64,000 nucleotides of DNA. Origin: Microbacterium sp. 2FI. Lineage in GTDB: Bacteria; Actinomycetota; Actinomycetes; Actinomycetales; Microbacteriaceae. This document shows, piece after piece, positions 46,390 to 55,205 of this stretch. Both the position numbers and the translations under genes were made by a program. Each line of letters starts with the position of its first letter. The first letter of the stretch is position 1. Location: the NCBI RefSeq assembly GCF_005502885.1, contig NZ_SCMR01000003.1, forward strand, positions 186,001 to 250,000. Direction: 5' to 3'. The notes under the pieces are model-generated. The model had not been told where the DNA came from and ran no database searches. It was given only the letters and a program-made list of their open reading frames with translations.

Positions 46390-47085
46390 GTGGGCTGGAT
46401 CCTCGACAACCTCGACCTCATCGCCGGGCTCTCGGCGGTCCACATCCGCCAGAGCCTCGTCGCGATCGTCGTCGGCTTCGTCCTCGCGCTGCCGCTCGGC
46501 TGGGTCGCCTGGCGCTACCGGCTGCTGCGCGGGTGGGTGATCACCGTCACCGGGCTGCTCTACACGATCCCGTCGCTGGCGCTGCTGATCCTCCTTCCGA
46601 CCCTGTTCGGCTACAGCGTGATCAGCGAGTTGAACCTGATCGTGGCGCTGACCATCTACGCGATCGCGATCCTCGTCCGCTCGGTCGCCGACGGACTCGA
46701 CTCCGTCGACGATGCCGTGCGAGCGTCGGCCACAGCGGTCGGGTTCGGTGCTTCGCGACGGTTCTGGACGGTCGAGCTGCCGCTCGCCGGCCCCGTGATC
46801 CTCGCAGGTCTCCGGGTCGCCGCCGTGAGCACCATCTCGCTGGCGACCGTCGGCATCCTCGTCGGCGTGACGAACCTCGGCTACCTCTTCACCAACGGAC
46901 TCCAGCGCCGTATCCTGCCCGAGGTGCTCGCCGGCATCCTCGCCGTCGTCGTGATCGCGCTGGTCCTCGACCTCGTGCTGGTGCTCGCCGGGCGTCTGCT
47001 CATGCCCTGGACCCGGCGCGTGCGCACGCCGCGGCGCGCCGGCGCATCGGTCCCGGCGGCGAACGCCGAGGCGGTGACGGCATGA
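46390..47085 (+). CDS. Osmoprotectant ABC transporter permease 1 (OpuCB/ProW family)
   Basis: A 231-residue membrane protein with about six helices. The segments YTIPSLALLILLPTLFGYS and the EAA-like loop DDAVRASATAVGFGASRRFWTVELPLAGP identify a QAT permease. VGVTNLGYLFTNGLQRR follows. It forms half of the membrane channel with the next gene's product. It starts with GTG 3 bases after the ATPase stop and overlaps the second permease by 4 bp (ATGA). Confidence 0.92.
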   Translation: MGWILDNLDLIAGLSAVHIRQSLVAIVVGFVLALPLGWVAWRYRLLRGWVITVTGLLYTIPSLALLILLPTLFGYSVISELNLIVALTIYAIAILVRSVADGLDSVDDAVRASATAVGFGASRRFWTVELPLAGPVILAGLRVAAVSTISLATVGILVGVTNLGYLFTNGLQRRILPEVLAGILAVVVIALVLDLVLVLAGRLLMPWTRRVRTPRRAGASVPAANAEAVTA

Positions 47086-47834
47086 ACCTCATCGTCGACG
47101 CGTTCGCGTGGATCTTCTCGCCCGAGCGGCTGGAGGGGCCCTACGCGCTTCCGATCCTGCTCGGTCAGCAGCTCTTCTACACCGCCGTGTCGGTGCTCGT
47201 CGCAGCCGTGATCGCGGTGCCCCTGGGCTGGCTCATCGGCCACACCGGGCGCGGGCGCGAGTTCGCCGTCGCTCTCTCCGGCGCTGCACGCGCCATCCCG
47301 TCGTTCGGGCTGCTCGTACTGCTCGTGCTCGTGTTCGGCGTGCTCCACCGGCCCGAGGCGGCGATCGTCACTTTCGTCGTGCTCGCGATCCCGTCGCTGC
47401 TCGCCGGCGCCTACACCGGGCTCGAGGCGATCGATCGCCGCGTGATCGATGCGGCGCGCGGCGTCGGGATGACCGAGTGGCAGATCCTGTGGCGTGTCGA
47501 GGTGCCACTCGGCCTTCCGCTGCTCCTCGGCGGCCTCCGCGCCGCGGTGCTGCAGGTCGTGGCGACCGTCACGATCGCCGCCTACGTCAACCTCGGCGGA
47601 CTCGGCTGGCCGATCATCCAGGGCATCCCCCTGCGCCGCTTCGACCAGGTGCTCGGCGGGGCGATCCTCGTCGCCGTGCTCGCCCTGGTGCTCGACGCCC
47701 TCCTCGCGTGGGCGCAGCGCGCCGCCGTGCCGCGAGGACTGCGCACGGACCCGCCCGCCTCGCGCCGATCCGAACCGCAGCCCGCTCCGAACACCACGGA
47801 GCGGAAGGAGCCTGCCCCGGCCCTCCGTCCCTGA
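47082..47834 (+). CDS. Osmoprotectant ABC transporter permease 2 (OpuCD/ProW family)
   Basis: A 250-residue permease paralogous to the previous one. It has RAIPSFGLLVLLVLVFG, the EAA-like loop DAARGVGMTEWQILWRVEVPLGLP, and GGLGWPIIQGI. A Pro/Arg-rich hydrophilic tail of about 30 residues follows the last helix. The ATG at 47082 overlaps the upstream stop. Two different permease subunits with one ATPase is the standard OpuC/OpuB organisation. Confidence 0.92.
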   Translation: MNLIVDAFAWIFSPERLEGPYALPILLGQQLFYTAVSVLVAAVIAVPLGWLIGHTGRGREFAVALSGAARAIPSFGLLVLLVLVFGVLHRPEAAIVTFVVLAIPSLLAGAYTGLEAIDRRVIDAARGVGMTEWQILWRVEVPLGLPLLLGGLRAAVLQVVATVTIAAYVNLGGLGWPIIQGIPLRRFDQVLGGAILVAVLALVLDALLAWAQRAAVPRGLRTDPPASRRSEPQPAPNTTERKEPAPALRP

Positions 47835-47868
47835 ACCTCACTCCCACCCCCACAGAAAGAGAAAGACC

Positions 47869-48780
47869 ATGATCACAGTGCACCGCACGCGTCTCCTCCG
47901 CGGACTGGTCGTCACCGCGGTGGCCGCTCTCGCCCTCACCGGTTGCGCCTCCGGCGACCCGCTCGCGACCCCCGAAGACACCGCCGCTCCCGAGAGCGCC
48001 ACCATCGTCGTCGGCTCGCAGGCGTACTACTCGAACGAGATCATCGCCGAGATCTACGCGCAGGCGCTCGAGAACGCCGGATTCGACGTCGAGCGCCAGT
48101 TCCAGATCGGTCAGCGTGACGCGTACATGCCGTCGATCGAGAGCGGCGAGATCACGCTGTTCCCCGAGTACAGCGGCAACCTGCTGCAGTTCTTCGATCC
48201 CGAGGCGACTGCCCGCACGCCGGAAGACGTCTACGCCGCCCTCCTCGAGGCGCTTCCCGAGGGCCTGACCGTGCTCGACCAGTCCACCGCGAGCGACCAG
48301 GACTCCTATACGGTCACCGCGGCGTTCGCCGACGAGTTCGGGCTCTCCTCGATCGCCGATCTCGCGAACGTCGATGTGCCGCTGACCCTCGGCGGTCCGC
48401 CCGAGCTCGCCGAGCGCCCGTACGGTCCGACGGGTCTCGCCGAGACGTACGGCGTCGAAGTCGCCTTCTCGGCGACGGGTGAGACGACGGTCGAAGACCT
48501 TGTCGCCGGCAACGTCAACGTCGCGAACGTCTACACGGCCGACCCGCGCATCGAGACCGAGGACCTCGTCGTGCTCGACGATCCCGAGGGGCTCTTCCTT
48601 GCCTCCAACGTCGTCCCGGTCGTCCAGGCGGGGGTCGCTGACGAGATCGCCGATGTGATCGATGCGGTGAGCGCCGCGCTCACGCCCGGGGGCCTGGTCG
48701 CGCTGAACGTCCAGAGCACCGTCGACCAGCTGTCGCCCGCCGACATCGCGTCGGAGTGGCTGGCAGCGAACGGGCTGTAA
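47869..48780 (+). CDS. Glycine betaine/carnitine/choline-binding lipoprotein (OpuCC/ProX family)
   Basis: A 303-residue lipoprotein with signal residues 1-23 and lipobox ALTGC. The mature protein is a type 2 periplasmic-binding fold of the OpuAC family: TIVVGSQAYYSNEIIAEI (opening), SGEITLFPEYSGNLLQFF with the aromatic-cage Tyr, YTVTAAFADEFGLSSIADL, and NVYTADPRI with the second-lobe Tyr. It captures compatible solutes such as glycine betaine, choline or carnitine outside the cell. The ATG at 47869 follows an AGAAAGAGAAAG stretch 34 bases after the permease stop. The operon ends at the hairpin 48809-48840. Confidence 0.92.
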   Translation: MITVHRTRLLRGLVVTAVAALALTGCASGDPLATPEDTAAPESATIVVGSQAYYSNEIIAEIYAQALENAGFDVERQFQIGQRDAYMPSIESGEITLFPEYSGNLLQFFDPEATARTPEDVYAALLEALPEGLTVLDQSTASDQDSYTVTAAFADEFGLSSIADLANVDVPLTLGGPPELAERPYGPTGLAETYGVEVAFSATGETTVEDLVAGNVNVANVYTADPRIETEDLVVLDDPEGLFLASNVVPVVQAGVADEIADVIDAVSAALTPGGLVALNVQSTVDQLSPADIASEWLAANGL

Positions 48781-48808
48781 CGGGCTGTCGCTCTCGTCCG
48801 GTGATGAA

Positions 48809-48840
48809 ATGCCCCGCTGCCCATTCGGGCGGCGGGGCAT
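48809..48840. terminator. Terminator of the osmoprotectant ABC operon
   Basis: ATGCCCCGC (48809-48817) pairs with GCGGGGCAT (48832-48840), and an inner GCCC-ATTC-GGGC extends the stem past one mismatch. A CTCTCCTTCT tract follows on the plus strand. It can also serve the minus-strand Cys-rich gene ending at 48863. Confidence 0.85.
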
Positions 48841-48862
48841 CTCTCCTTCTCGTACCGGTTCG

Positions 48863-49027
48863 TCAGCGGCTGAACAGCGTCGCGAAGAAGCCGCGCGGGG
48901 CGGGTTCGTCGGCGTGGCCCGGGCAGCGGGCCGAGCGCGGCACGCCGGCGAGAGCCTGCTCGACGTGCTGGCCGCAGCCGGCCCACGTGGCCTTGCCGCA
49001 GGTTCTGCAGGTGGTCTGCTGGCACAT
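48863..49027 (-). CDS. Small Cys-rich hypothetical protein (54 aa)
   Basis: A complete 54-codon frame that begins MCQQTTCRTCGKATWAGCG. Cys at 2, 7, 10, 18 and 35 and His at 21 and 38 give a CxxC plus CxxxH/CPGH pattern that suggests zinc or another metal. The C-terminus is RGFFATLFSR. Similar ~50-residue proteins starting MCQ-x-TTCRTCGKTTW are common in Actinobacteria, from memory, with no known function. The ATG at 49027 follows AAAGGAA at good spacing, and an in-frame TGA lies 11 codons upstream, so the start is firm. It lies downstream of the CstR-like gene on the same strand, separated by a 12-bp tandem repeat, and may belong to that thiol/persulfide operon. Confidence 0.8.
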   Translation of the reverse strand: MCQQTTCRTCGKATWAGCGQHVEQALAGVPRSARCPGHADEPAPRGFFATLFSR

Positions 49028-49058
49028 GGGGTGTTCCTTTCGGTCGGGTGCTCGCGCT

Positions 49059-49142
49059 CAGGCGAGGGATCGCGCGAGAGATCGGGCGAGGGGTCAGGCG
49101 AGAGATCGCGCGAGGGATCGGGGGAGGGGTCAAGCGAGGGAC
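49059..49142. repeat. 12-bp tandem repeat, seven copies
   Basis: Seven adjacent 12-bp units of the form C(A/G)(G/A)(G/C)CGAG(G/A)G(A/G)(T/C). They are arranged as a 36-bp higher-order unit repeated twice plus one unit. The array starts inside the last codons of the CstR-like gene (stop at 49130) and fills the gap before the Cys-rich gene. On the minus strand one frame reads as Asp-Pro-Ser-Pro-like tetrapeptides, but no start signal supports translation. Confidence 0.85.
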
Positions 49143-49420
49143 AGGAAGAGCTTCTCCAGCTCTTCCGCGGTGAGTCCCTCGGCGGCTTCGGTGGCCTCGG
49201 GATCGATGACGCAGTCGCGCATCGCGCTCGAGATGATCGCGAATCCGGCACGATCGAGAGCGCTGGTGACGGCGGCGAGCTGGGTCACGACGTCGCGGCA
49301 CGAGCCGCCGGCCTCCATGGCGGAGATGACGCCGGTGAGTTGGCCCTGCGCGCGCCGCAGGCGGTTGAGGATCCGCTTGCGTGCTGCTGCCTGCTCTTCG
49401 GGGGTTCCGGTGATCATCAT
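49130..49420 (-). CDS. CsoR/FrmR-family repressor, CstR-like persulfide sensor
   Basis: A 96-residue all-alpha repressor of the DUF156 family. RILNRLRRAQGQLTGVISAM is the conserved helix 1. Cys41 (GGSCRDVVTQL) and Cys70 (AMRDCV) are 29 residues apart, as in both CsoR and CstR. The His that CsoR uses for copper, four residues before the second Cys, is Ala66 here. Absence of that His is the mark of CstR, which senses per- and polysulfides by Cys-Cys crosslinking. The genomic partner, a CoA-disulfide reductase/rhodanese fusion, and the ATACCCC...GGGGTAT operators support this. The ATG at 49420 overlaps the reductase stop by 4 bp. Confidence 0.9.
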   Translation of the reverse strand: MMITGTPEEQAAARKRILNRLRRAQGQLTGVISAMEAGGSCRDVVTQLAAVTSALDRAGFAIISSAMRDCVIDPEATEAAEGLTAEELEKLFLSLA

Positions 49421-51102
49421 GCGAAGGCGCCTTCTTTCGTGAGGGTTCGGTCGATGTCGGCATCATGCCAGGCGCGCAGGGTCTGGATACCGCCCGACAG
49501 CGACGCCGAGTCGAAGCCGTTGCCGGCGAGAACGCGGTGGGCGATGTTCGAGCGCACGCCGGCGGCGCAGAGCACCCTCACCGGTCGTCCGGCCGCCGCG
49601 GCCGCGACCTCGTCGAGGCGCCCGCGAAGCTCGGTGTGGGGGATGTTGAGCGAGCCCGGAATGTGGCCGGAGTCGAACTCGACGCGCGAGCGCACGTCGA
49701 GCACGAGTGCCTCGGCGGTGACGGCGTCGAGGTCGGCCGCCTGCCACAGCCGCAGGCGATCGCCGAGCACGTTCTCGGCGACCATGCCGATGAGGTTCAC
49801 GGCATCCTTCGCCTGTCCGTAGGGCGGCGCGTAGCTGAGGTCGAGGTCGATGAGGTCGGGCGCGGTCAACCCGGCGCGGATGGCGGTCGCCAGCACATCG
49901 ATGCGCTTGTCGACGCCCTCCGTGCCGACGGCCTGCGCCCCGAGGATGCGGCCGTCGCGGGCTCCGATGTGCACGACGAGGTGCACGGGTGCGGCGCCCG
50001 GGAAGTACCCGGCGTGCTGGTTCGGGTGCAGGTGCAGGGTGCGGTACTCGATACCGGCGGCATCCAGCGTCGCGCGGTTCGCGCCGGTCATCGCCGCCGC
50101 GAGGCTCCCGACGCGCACGATGGCGGTGCCGATCGCGGCGGGGACCCGGCGCGCGCCCGTCACGCCGAAGATGTCGTCCGCGACGAGGCGCCCGGCCCGG
50201 TTCGCGGGCCCGGCGAGCGGCACCGCGCGCATTGCGCCGGTGACGGCATCCGTCGAGAGCGTCGCATCGCCCGCTGCCCACACGCCCGGGGCCGACGTGC
50301 GGCCGTGGGCATCGACGAGGATCGAGCCGCGGAGGGTCGCGATGCCGGCGGCCTCGACGAAGGCGGTGTCGGGGCGCACGCCCACCGACAGCACGATCAG
50401 GTCGGCGGGAAGCACGGTCCCGTCGCCGAGAGTGACGCGATCATCGTCGGGGGAGTGCTCTACGCGGGTCGCGGCGACCCCCTCATGAAGTCGGATGCCG
50501 AGGCCGGCGAGTTCTGCGCGCACGAGCGCCGCGAGCTCGCGCTCGAGCGGCGGGAGGACGTGCGGCGCGAGTTCGACGACGTCGACATCGAGACCGGCGT
50601 GACGCAGCGACTCGGCGGCCTCGATGCCGATGAATCCGGCGCCGAGCACGACGGCCCGCCGAGCGCCCGCGGTGACGAGCTCGCGGAGCGCCACGGCATC
50701 GCCGACGGTGCGGAGCGTGTGGACGCGCGGGGAGTCGAGCCCGGGAAGAGGCGGGCGCACGGCCGCGGCGCCCGGCGCGAGCACGAGGGCGTCGTAGTCG
50801 AGGGTGTCTGCACCGTCGGCGGTGAGTGCCGTGACCGTCCGGGCGAACGTGTCGACGGCGGTGACCTCGTGCTCGGTGCGCACGTCGATCCCGAGAGATG
50901 CCCGGAGGGTGTCCGGCGTGTGGAGAAGGAGGGATGCCGCATCGGCGATCTCACCGCTCAGGTGGTAGGGGAGGCCGCAGTTCGCGAACGACACCTCGGT
51001 GCCGCGCTCGAGCACGATGATCTCGGCCGACTCGTCGTGCCGGCGTGCGCGCGCGGCGGCGCTCATTCCGGCGGCGACGCCTCCGACGATGACGATGCGC
51101 AT
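49417..51102 (-). CDS. CoA-disulfide reductase with C-terminal rhodanese domain (polysulfide/persulfide reductase)
   Basis: A 561-residue fusion. Residues 1-~450 are a pyridine nucleotide-disulfide reductase: FAD motif IVIVGGVAAGMSAA, redox Cys42 in FANCGLPY, NAD motif VVLGAGFIGIEAAE, and APGVWAAGDA. The single active-site Cys is the CoA-disulfide reductase type. Residues ~465-561 are a rhodanese domain with VLDVRSRVEFDSGHIPGS and catalytic Cys in VLCAAGVRS. Such CoADR-RHD enzymes (for example Shewanella Npsr) reduce persulfides and polysulfides of CoA and glutathione with NAD(P)H. The ATG at 51102 follows AGAAGGAG. Two operators lie immediately upstream. Confidence 0.93.
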   Translation of the reverse strand: MRIVIVGGVAAGMSAAARARRHDESAEIIVLERGTEVSFANCGLPYHLSGEIADAASLLLHTPDTLRASLGIDVRTEHEVTAVDTFARTVTALTADGADTLDYDALVLAPGAAAVRPPLPGLDSPRVHTLRTVGDAVALRELVTAGARRAVVLGAGFIGIEAAESLRHAGLDVDVVELAPHVLPPLERELAALVRAELAGLGIRLHEGVAATRVEHSPDDDRVTLGDGTVLPADLIVLSVGVRPDTAFVEAAGIATLRGSILVDAHGRTSAPGVWAAGDATLSTDAVTGAMRAVPLAGPANRAGRLVADDIFGVTGARRVPAAIGTAIVRVGSLAAAMTGANRATLDAAGIEYRTLHLHPNQHAGYFPGAAPVHLVVHIGARDGRILGAQAVGTEGVDKRIDVLATAIRAGLTAPDLIDLDLSYAPPYGQAKDAVNLIGMVAENVLGDRLRLWQAADLDAVTAEALVLDVRSRVEFDSGHIPGSLNIPHTELRGRLDEVAAAAAGRPVRVLCAAGVRSNIAHRVLAGNGFDSASLSGGIQTLRAWHDADIDRTLTKEGAFA

Positions 51103-51119
51103 CGATTCTCCTTCTCTCG

Positions 51120-51135
51120 ATACCCCAGGGGGTAT
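51120..51135. promoter_or_regulatory. CstR/CsoR-type operator 1
   Basis: ATACCCCAGGGGGTAT, a near-perfect 16-bp dyad 18 bases upstream of the reductase start codon. ATACC...GGTAT with a G/C tract is the known CstR/CsoR-family operator pattern. Confidence 0.88.
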
Positions 51136-51155
51136 GGGATCCATGGAGAGTAACA

Positions 51156-51171
51156 ATACCCCAGGGGGTAT
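51156..51171. promoter_or_regulatory. CstR/CsoR-type operator 2
   Basis: An identical copy of operator 1, 36 bp away centre to centre. The pair brackets the likely promoter of the reductase-repressor operon and lies 57 bases from the ABC-F start codon on the other strand. Confidence 0.88.
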
Positions 51172-51228
51172 CGCCGCGCAACTCGCGATGCCGCCCGCGA
51201 CGCCGGCGGCACCTACGCTGGGTACGAC

Positions 51229-53046
<1,818 letters not shown>

Positions 53047-53064
53047 CGAGCCGGATCACGAGGC

Positions 53065-53568
53065 TCAGTCGGCGGAATCGAAGCCCAGGCTGAGCTTGCG
53101 CAGCAGCCCGGCGAGCCGGTCGCGGTCGCCGCGCGAGAGCGTGCCGAGCAGCACCGCCTCGGCGTCGACGAGCCGGGTGATCGCGGCATCGACCCGGGTG
53201 CGCCCCTCTTCGGTGAGGAACACCTGGATGCTGCGCCCGTCGCCCGGGTCTGCCTCGCGTCGCACGAGCCGGCGCCCGACGAGACGGTCGATGCGATTGG
53301 TCATGGTGCCGCTGGAGACGAGCGTCTGCTGGAGCAGCTGCTTCGGGCTCAGCTGGAACGGCTCGCCGGCCCGGCGGAGTGCCGAGAGCACGTCCCACTC
53401 CCACGGTTCGAGGTCGCTGCGGCGGAAGGCGTCGCGGCGCGCCCGATCGAGGTGTCGCGAAAGCCGGTCCACGCGCGAGAGCACGCCGAGGGGAGAGAAG
53501 TCGAGGTCGGGGCGCTGCGCCACCCACGCCTCGACGATGCGGTCGACCTCGTCGGTCTCCTGGGTCAT
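53065..53568 (-). CDS. MarR-family transcriptional regulator
   Basis: A 167-residue winged-helix protein. The central part has EWDVLSALRRAG, SPKQLLQQTLVSSGTMTNRIDRL (recognition helix) and the wing VRREADPGDGRSIQVFLTEEG, the DxRxxxVxLT-type MarR signature. The remaining helices form the dimer interface. Target and ligand are unknown; the nearest candidates are its own promoter and the convergent ABC-F gene. It ends 19 bases from the ABC-F stop and starts 97 bases from the tRNA on the other strand. Confidence 0.92.
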   Translation of the reverse strand: MTQETDEVDRIVEAWVAQRPDLDFSPLGVLSRVDRLSRHLDRARRDAFRRSDLEPWEWDVLSALRRAGEPFQLSPKQLLQQTLVSSGTMTNRIDRLVGRRLVRREADPGDGRSIQVFLTEEGRTRVDAAITRLVDAEAVLLGTLSRGDRDRLAGLLRKLSLGFDSAD

Positions 53569-53665
53569 CCCCCCATTATCGAGGGGCGCGGGCGGATGCG
53601 CGCAGGAGCGGGTGTCGCGAGGTCTGGCAGACTTGACGGGCGGCTCCCGACCGGGTGCGCCGCGG

Positions 53666-53737
53666 TCCGCCGTGGTGTAACGGCAGCACGACAGCCTTTG
53701 GAGCTGTTAGGCCCAGGTTCGAATCCTGGCGGCGGAG
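53666..53737 (+). tRNA. tRNA-Gln (anticodon UUG)
   Basis: A 72-base cloverleaf. The acceptor stem is TCCGCCG (53666-53672) paired with CGGCGGA (53730-53736). The anticodon stem ACAGC/GCTGT encloses CTTTGGA with anticodon TTG, and the T arm is CCAGG-TTCGAAT-CCTGG. The discriminator base is G53737. CCA is not encoded; the next base is C53738 and the glmU ATG begins at 53739. A tRNA-Gln(UUG) next to glmU is also the order in mycobacteria. Confidence 0.96.
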
Positions 53738-53738
53738 C

Positions 53739-55205
53739 ATGACGAATACCAACGCACCCCTCGCCGTGATCGTCCTCGCCGCGGGGCAGGGCACCCGCAT
53801 GAAGTCGTCGCTGCCGAAGGTGCTCCACCGCATCGGCGGTCGCCCGCTCGTGGGGCACGTGCTCGATACGGCGCTCGCGCTCGGTCCCGAGCAGGTCGTC
53901 GTCGTGGTGCGCCACGAGCGCGACCTCGTCGCCGATGCCGTCACCGGTGCCGCTCCCGGCGTCCTCGTCGTCGACCAGGACGAGATCCCGGGCACGGGGC
54001 GCGCCGTCGAGGTCGCCCTGGAGGCACTCGCGGACTTCGCCGGCGACGTGCTGGTCCTCAGCGGCGACGTGCCCCTCCTCGAGGCCGAGAGCCTCGGCAT
54101 CCTGATCCAGGCCCATCGCGACGCGGCCGCCGCCGCGACCGTCCTCAGCGCCGTGGTCGACGACGCGACCGGCTACGGCCGCGTGATCCGCGACGCCGAC
54201 GGCGCCGTCGCGCGCATCGTCGAGCAGAAGGATGCGACCGAGGCCGAGGCGGCCGTCACCGAGATCAACGCGGGCGTCTACGTCTTCCGCGCGCCCGACC
54301 TGCGCGCCCACCTGTCGCTGGTCGGCACCGCCAACGCGCAGGGTGAGAAGTACCTCACCGACGTCGTGGCGCTGCTGCGCGACTCGCGACTGACGGTCGC
54401 GGTCTCGACGGCGACGGATGCCGGGGCGGCGCTGGGCGTCAACGACCGCGTCCAGCTGTCGGAGGCCGGCCGTCTGCTCAACGCCCGCACGGTGCGCCGT
54501 TGGCAGCTCGAAGGCGCCACGATCCTCGACCCCGCGACGACGTGGATCGACGTGACGGCGACGCTCGCCCCCGATGTGACCGTTCTTCCGAACACGCACA
54601 TCCTGCGCGCGACTGCGATCGCCACCGGCGCCATCGTCGGCCCCGACACGAGCCTCGTCGACTGCGAGGTGGGGGAGAACGCCACCGTCACGCGCACCGA
54701 TGCGACACTCGCCGTCATCGGCGCGGGTGCCACCGTGGGTCCCTTCGCCTACCTGCGTCCGGGGACGTACCTCGGTGACAAGGGCAAGATCGGCACCTTC
54801 GTCGAGACCAAGAACTCGACGATCGGCGAGCGCAGCAAGGTGCCGCACCTCTCGTACATCGGCGACACGACGATCGGCACCGGGGTGAATCTGGGTGCCG
54901 GCGCGATCACGGCGAACTACGACGACATCGCCAAGCACCGCACCGAGATCGGCGACGAGGTGCACACCGGCTCGCACAACGTCTTCGTCGCGCCCGTTAG
55001 GATCGGAGACGGCGCGAAGACCGGGGCCGGGGCGGTCATCCGCAAGGATGTCCCCGCCGGCGCACTGGCCCTGAGCGTGGCCCCTCAGCGCAACGTCGAG
55101 GGGTGGGTCGAGAACAACAGACCGGGAACCGGTGCGGCAGATGTCGCGGCCAAGGCTCGGTCCGCACAGAAGGCGGACGATGGCTCGCAAGAAGAAGGTC
55201 GTTGA
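53739..55205 (+). CDS. glmU: Bifunctional N-acetylglucosamine-1-phosphate uridyltransferase / glucosamine-1-phosphate acetyltransferase
   Basis: A 488-residue two-domain enzyme. The N-terminal pyrophosphorylase domain begins LAVIVLAAGQGTRMKSSLPKV and contains LSGDVPLL and EINAGVYVF. From about residue 260 a left-handed beta-helix of hexapeptide repeats carries the acetyltransferase, with LRPGTYLG, FVETKNSTIG, NLGAGAITANYDD and GSHNVFVAPV. It makes UDP-GlcNAc for peptidoglycan. The ATG at 53739 begins one base after the tRNA, with no room for a ribosome-binding site. Any longer reading would translate the tRNA. The 3' end overlaps prs by 26 bp. Confidence 0.95.
   Translation: MTNTNAPLAVIVLAAGQGTRMKSSLPKVLHRIGGRPLVGHVLDTALALGPEQVVVVVRHERDLVADAVTGAAPGVLVVDQDEIPGTGRAVEVALEALADFAGDVLVLSGDVPLLEAESLGILIQAHRDAAAAATVLSAVVDDATGYGRVIRDADGAVARIVEQKDATEAEAAVTEINAGVYVFRAPDLRAHLSLVGTANAQGEKYLTDVVALLRDSRLTVAVSTATDAGAALGVNDRVQLSEAGRLLNARTVRRWQLEGATILDPATTWIDVTATLAPDVTVLPNTHILRATAIATGAIVGPDTSLVDCEVGENATVTRTDATLAVIGAGATVGPFAYLRPGTYLGDKGKIGTFVETKNSTIGERSKVPHLSYIGDTTIGTGVNLGAGAITANYDDIAKHRTEIGDEVHTGSHNVFVAPVRIGDGAKTGAGAVIRKDVPAGALALSVAPQRNVEGWVENNRPGTGAADVAAKARSAQKADDGSQEEGR

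Noticed and set aside
48770..48790. ACGGGCTGT direct duplication at the end of the betaine-binding gene
   Set aside because: Only two 9-bp copies straddling a stop codon; too short to carry meaning.
49059..49142. Possible CRISPR array
   Set aside because: Units are 12 bp and adjacent, with no spacers, and no cas genes are present. It is a minisatellite.
49130..49420. Copper-sensing CsoR
   Set aside because: The His of the Cys-His-Cys copper site is replaced by Ala66, and the partner enzyme and operators fit persulfide sensing.
53655..53738. N-terminal extension of GlmU starting at 53655
   Set aside because: The extension would translate the tRNA-Gln; the peptide is the usual tRNA read-through artefact. 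The GlmU family begins just before LAAGQGTR, consistent with the ATG at 53739.
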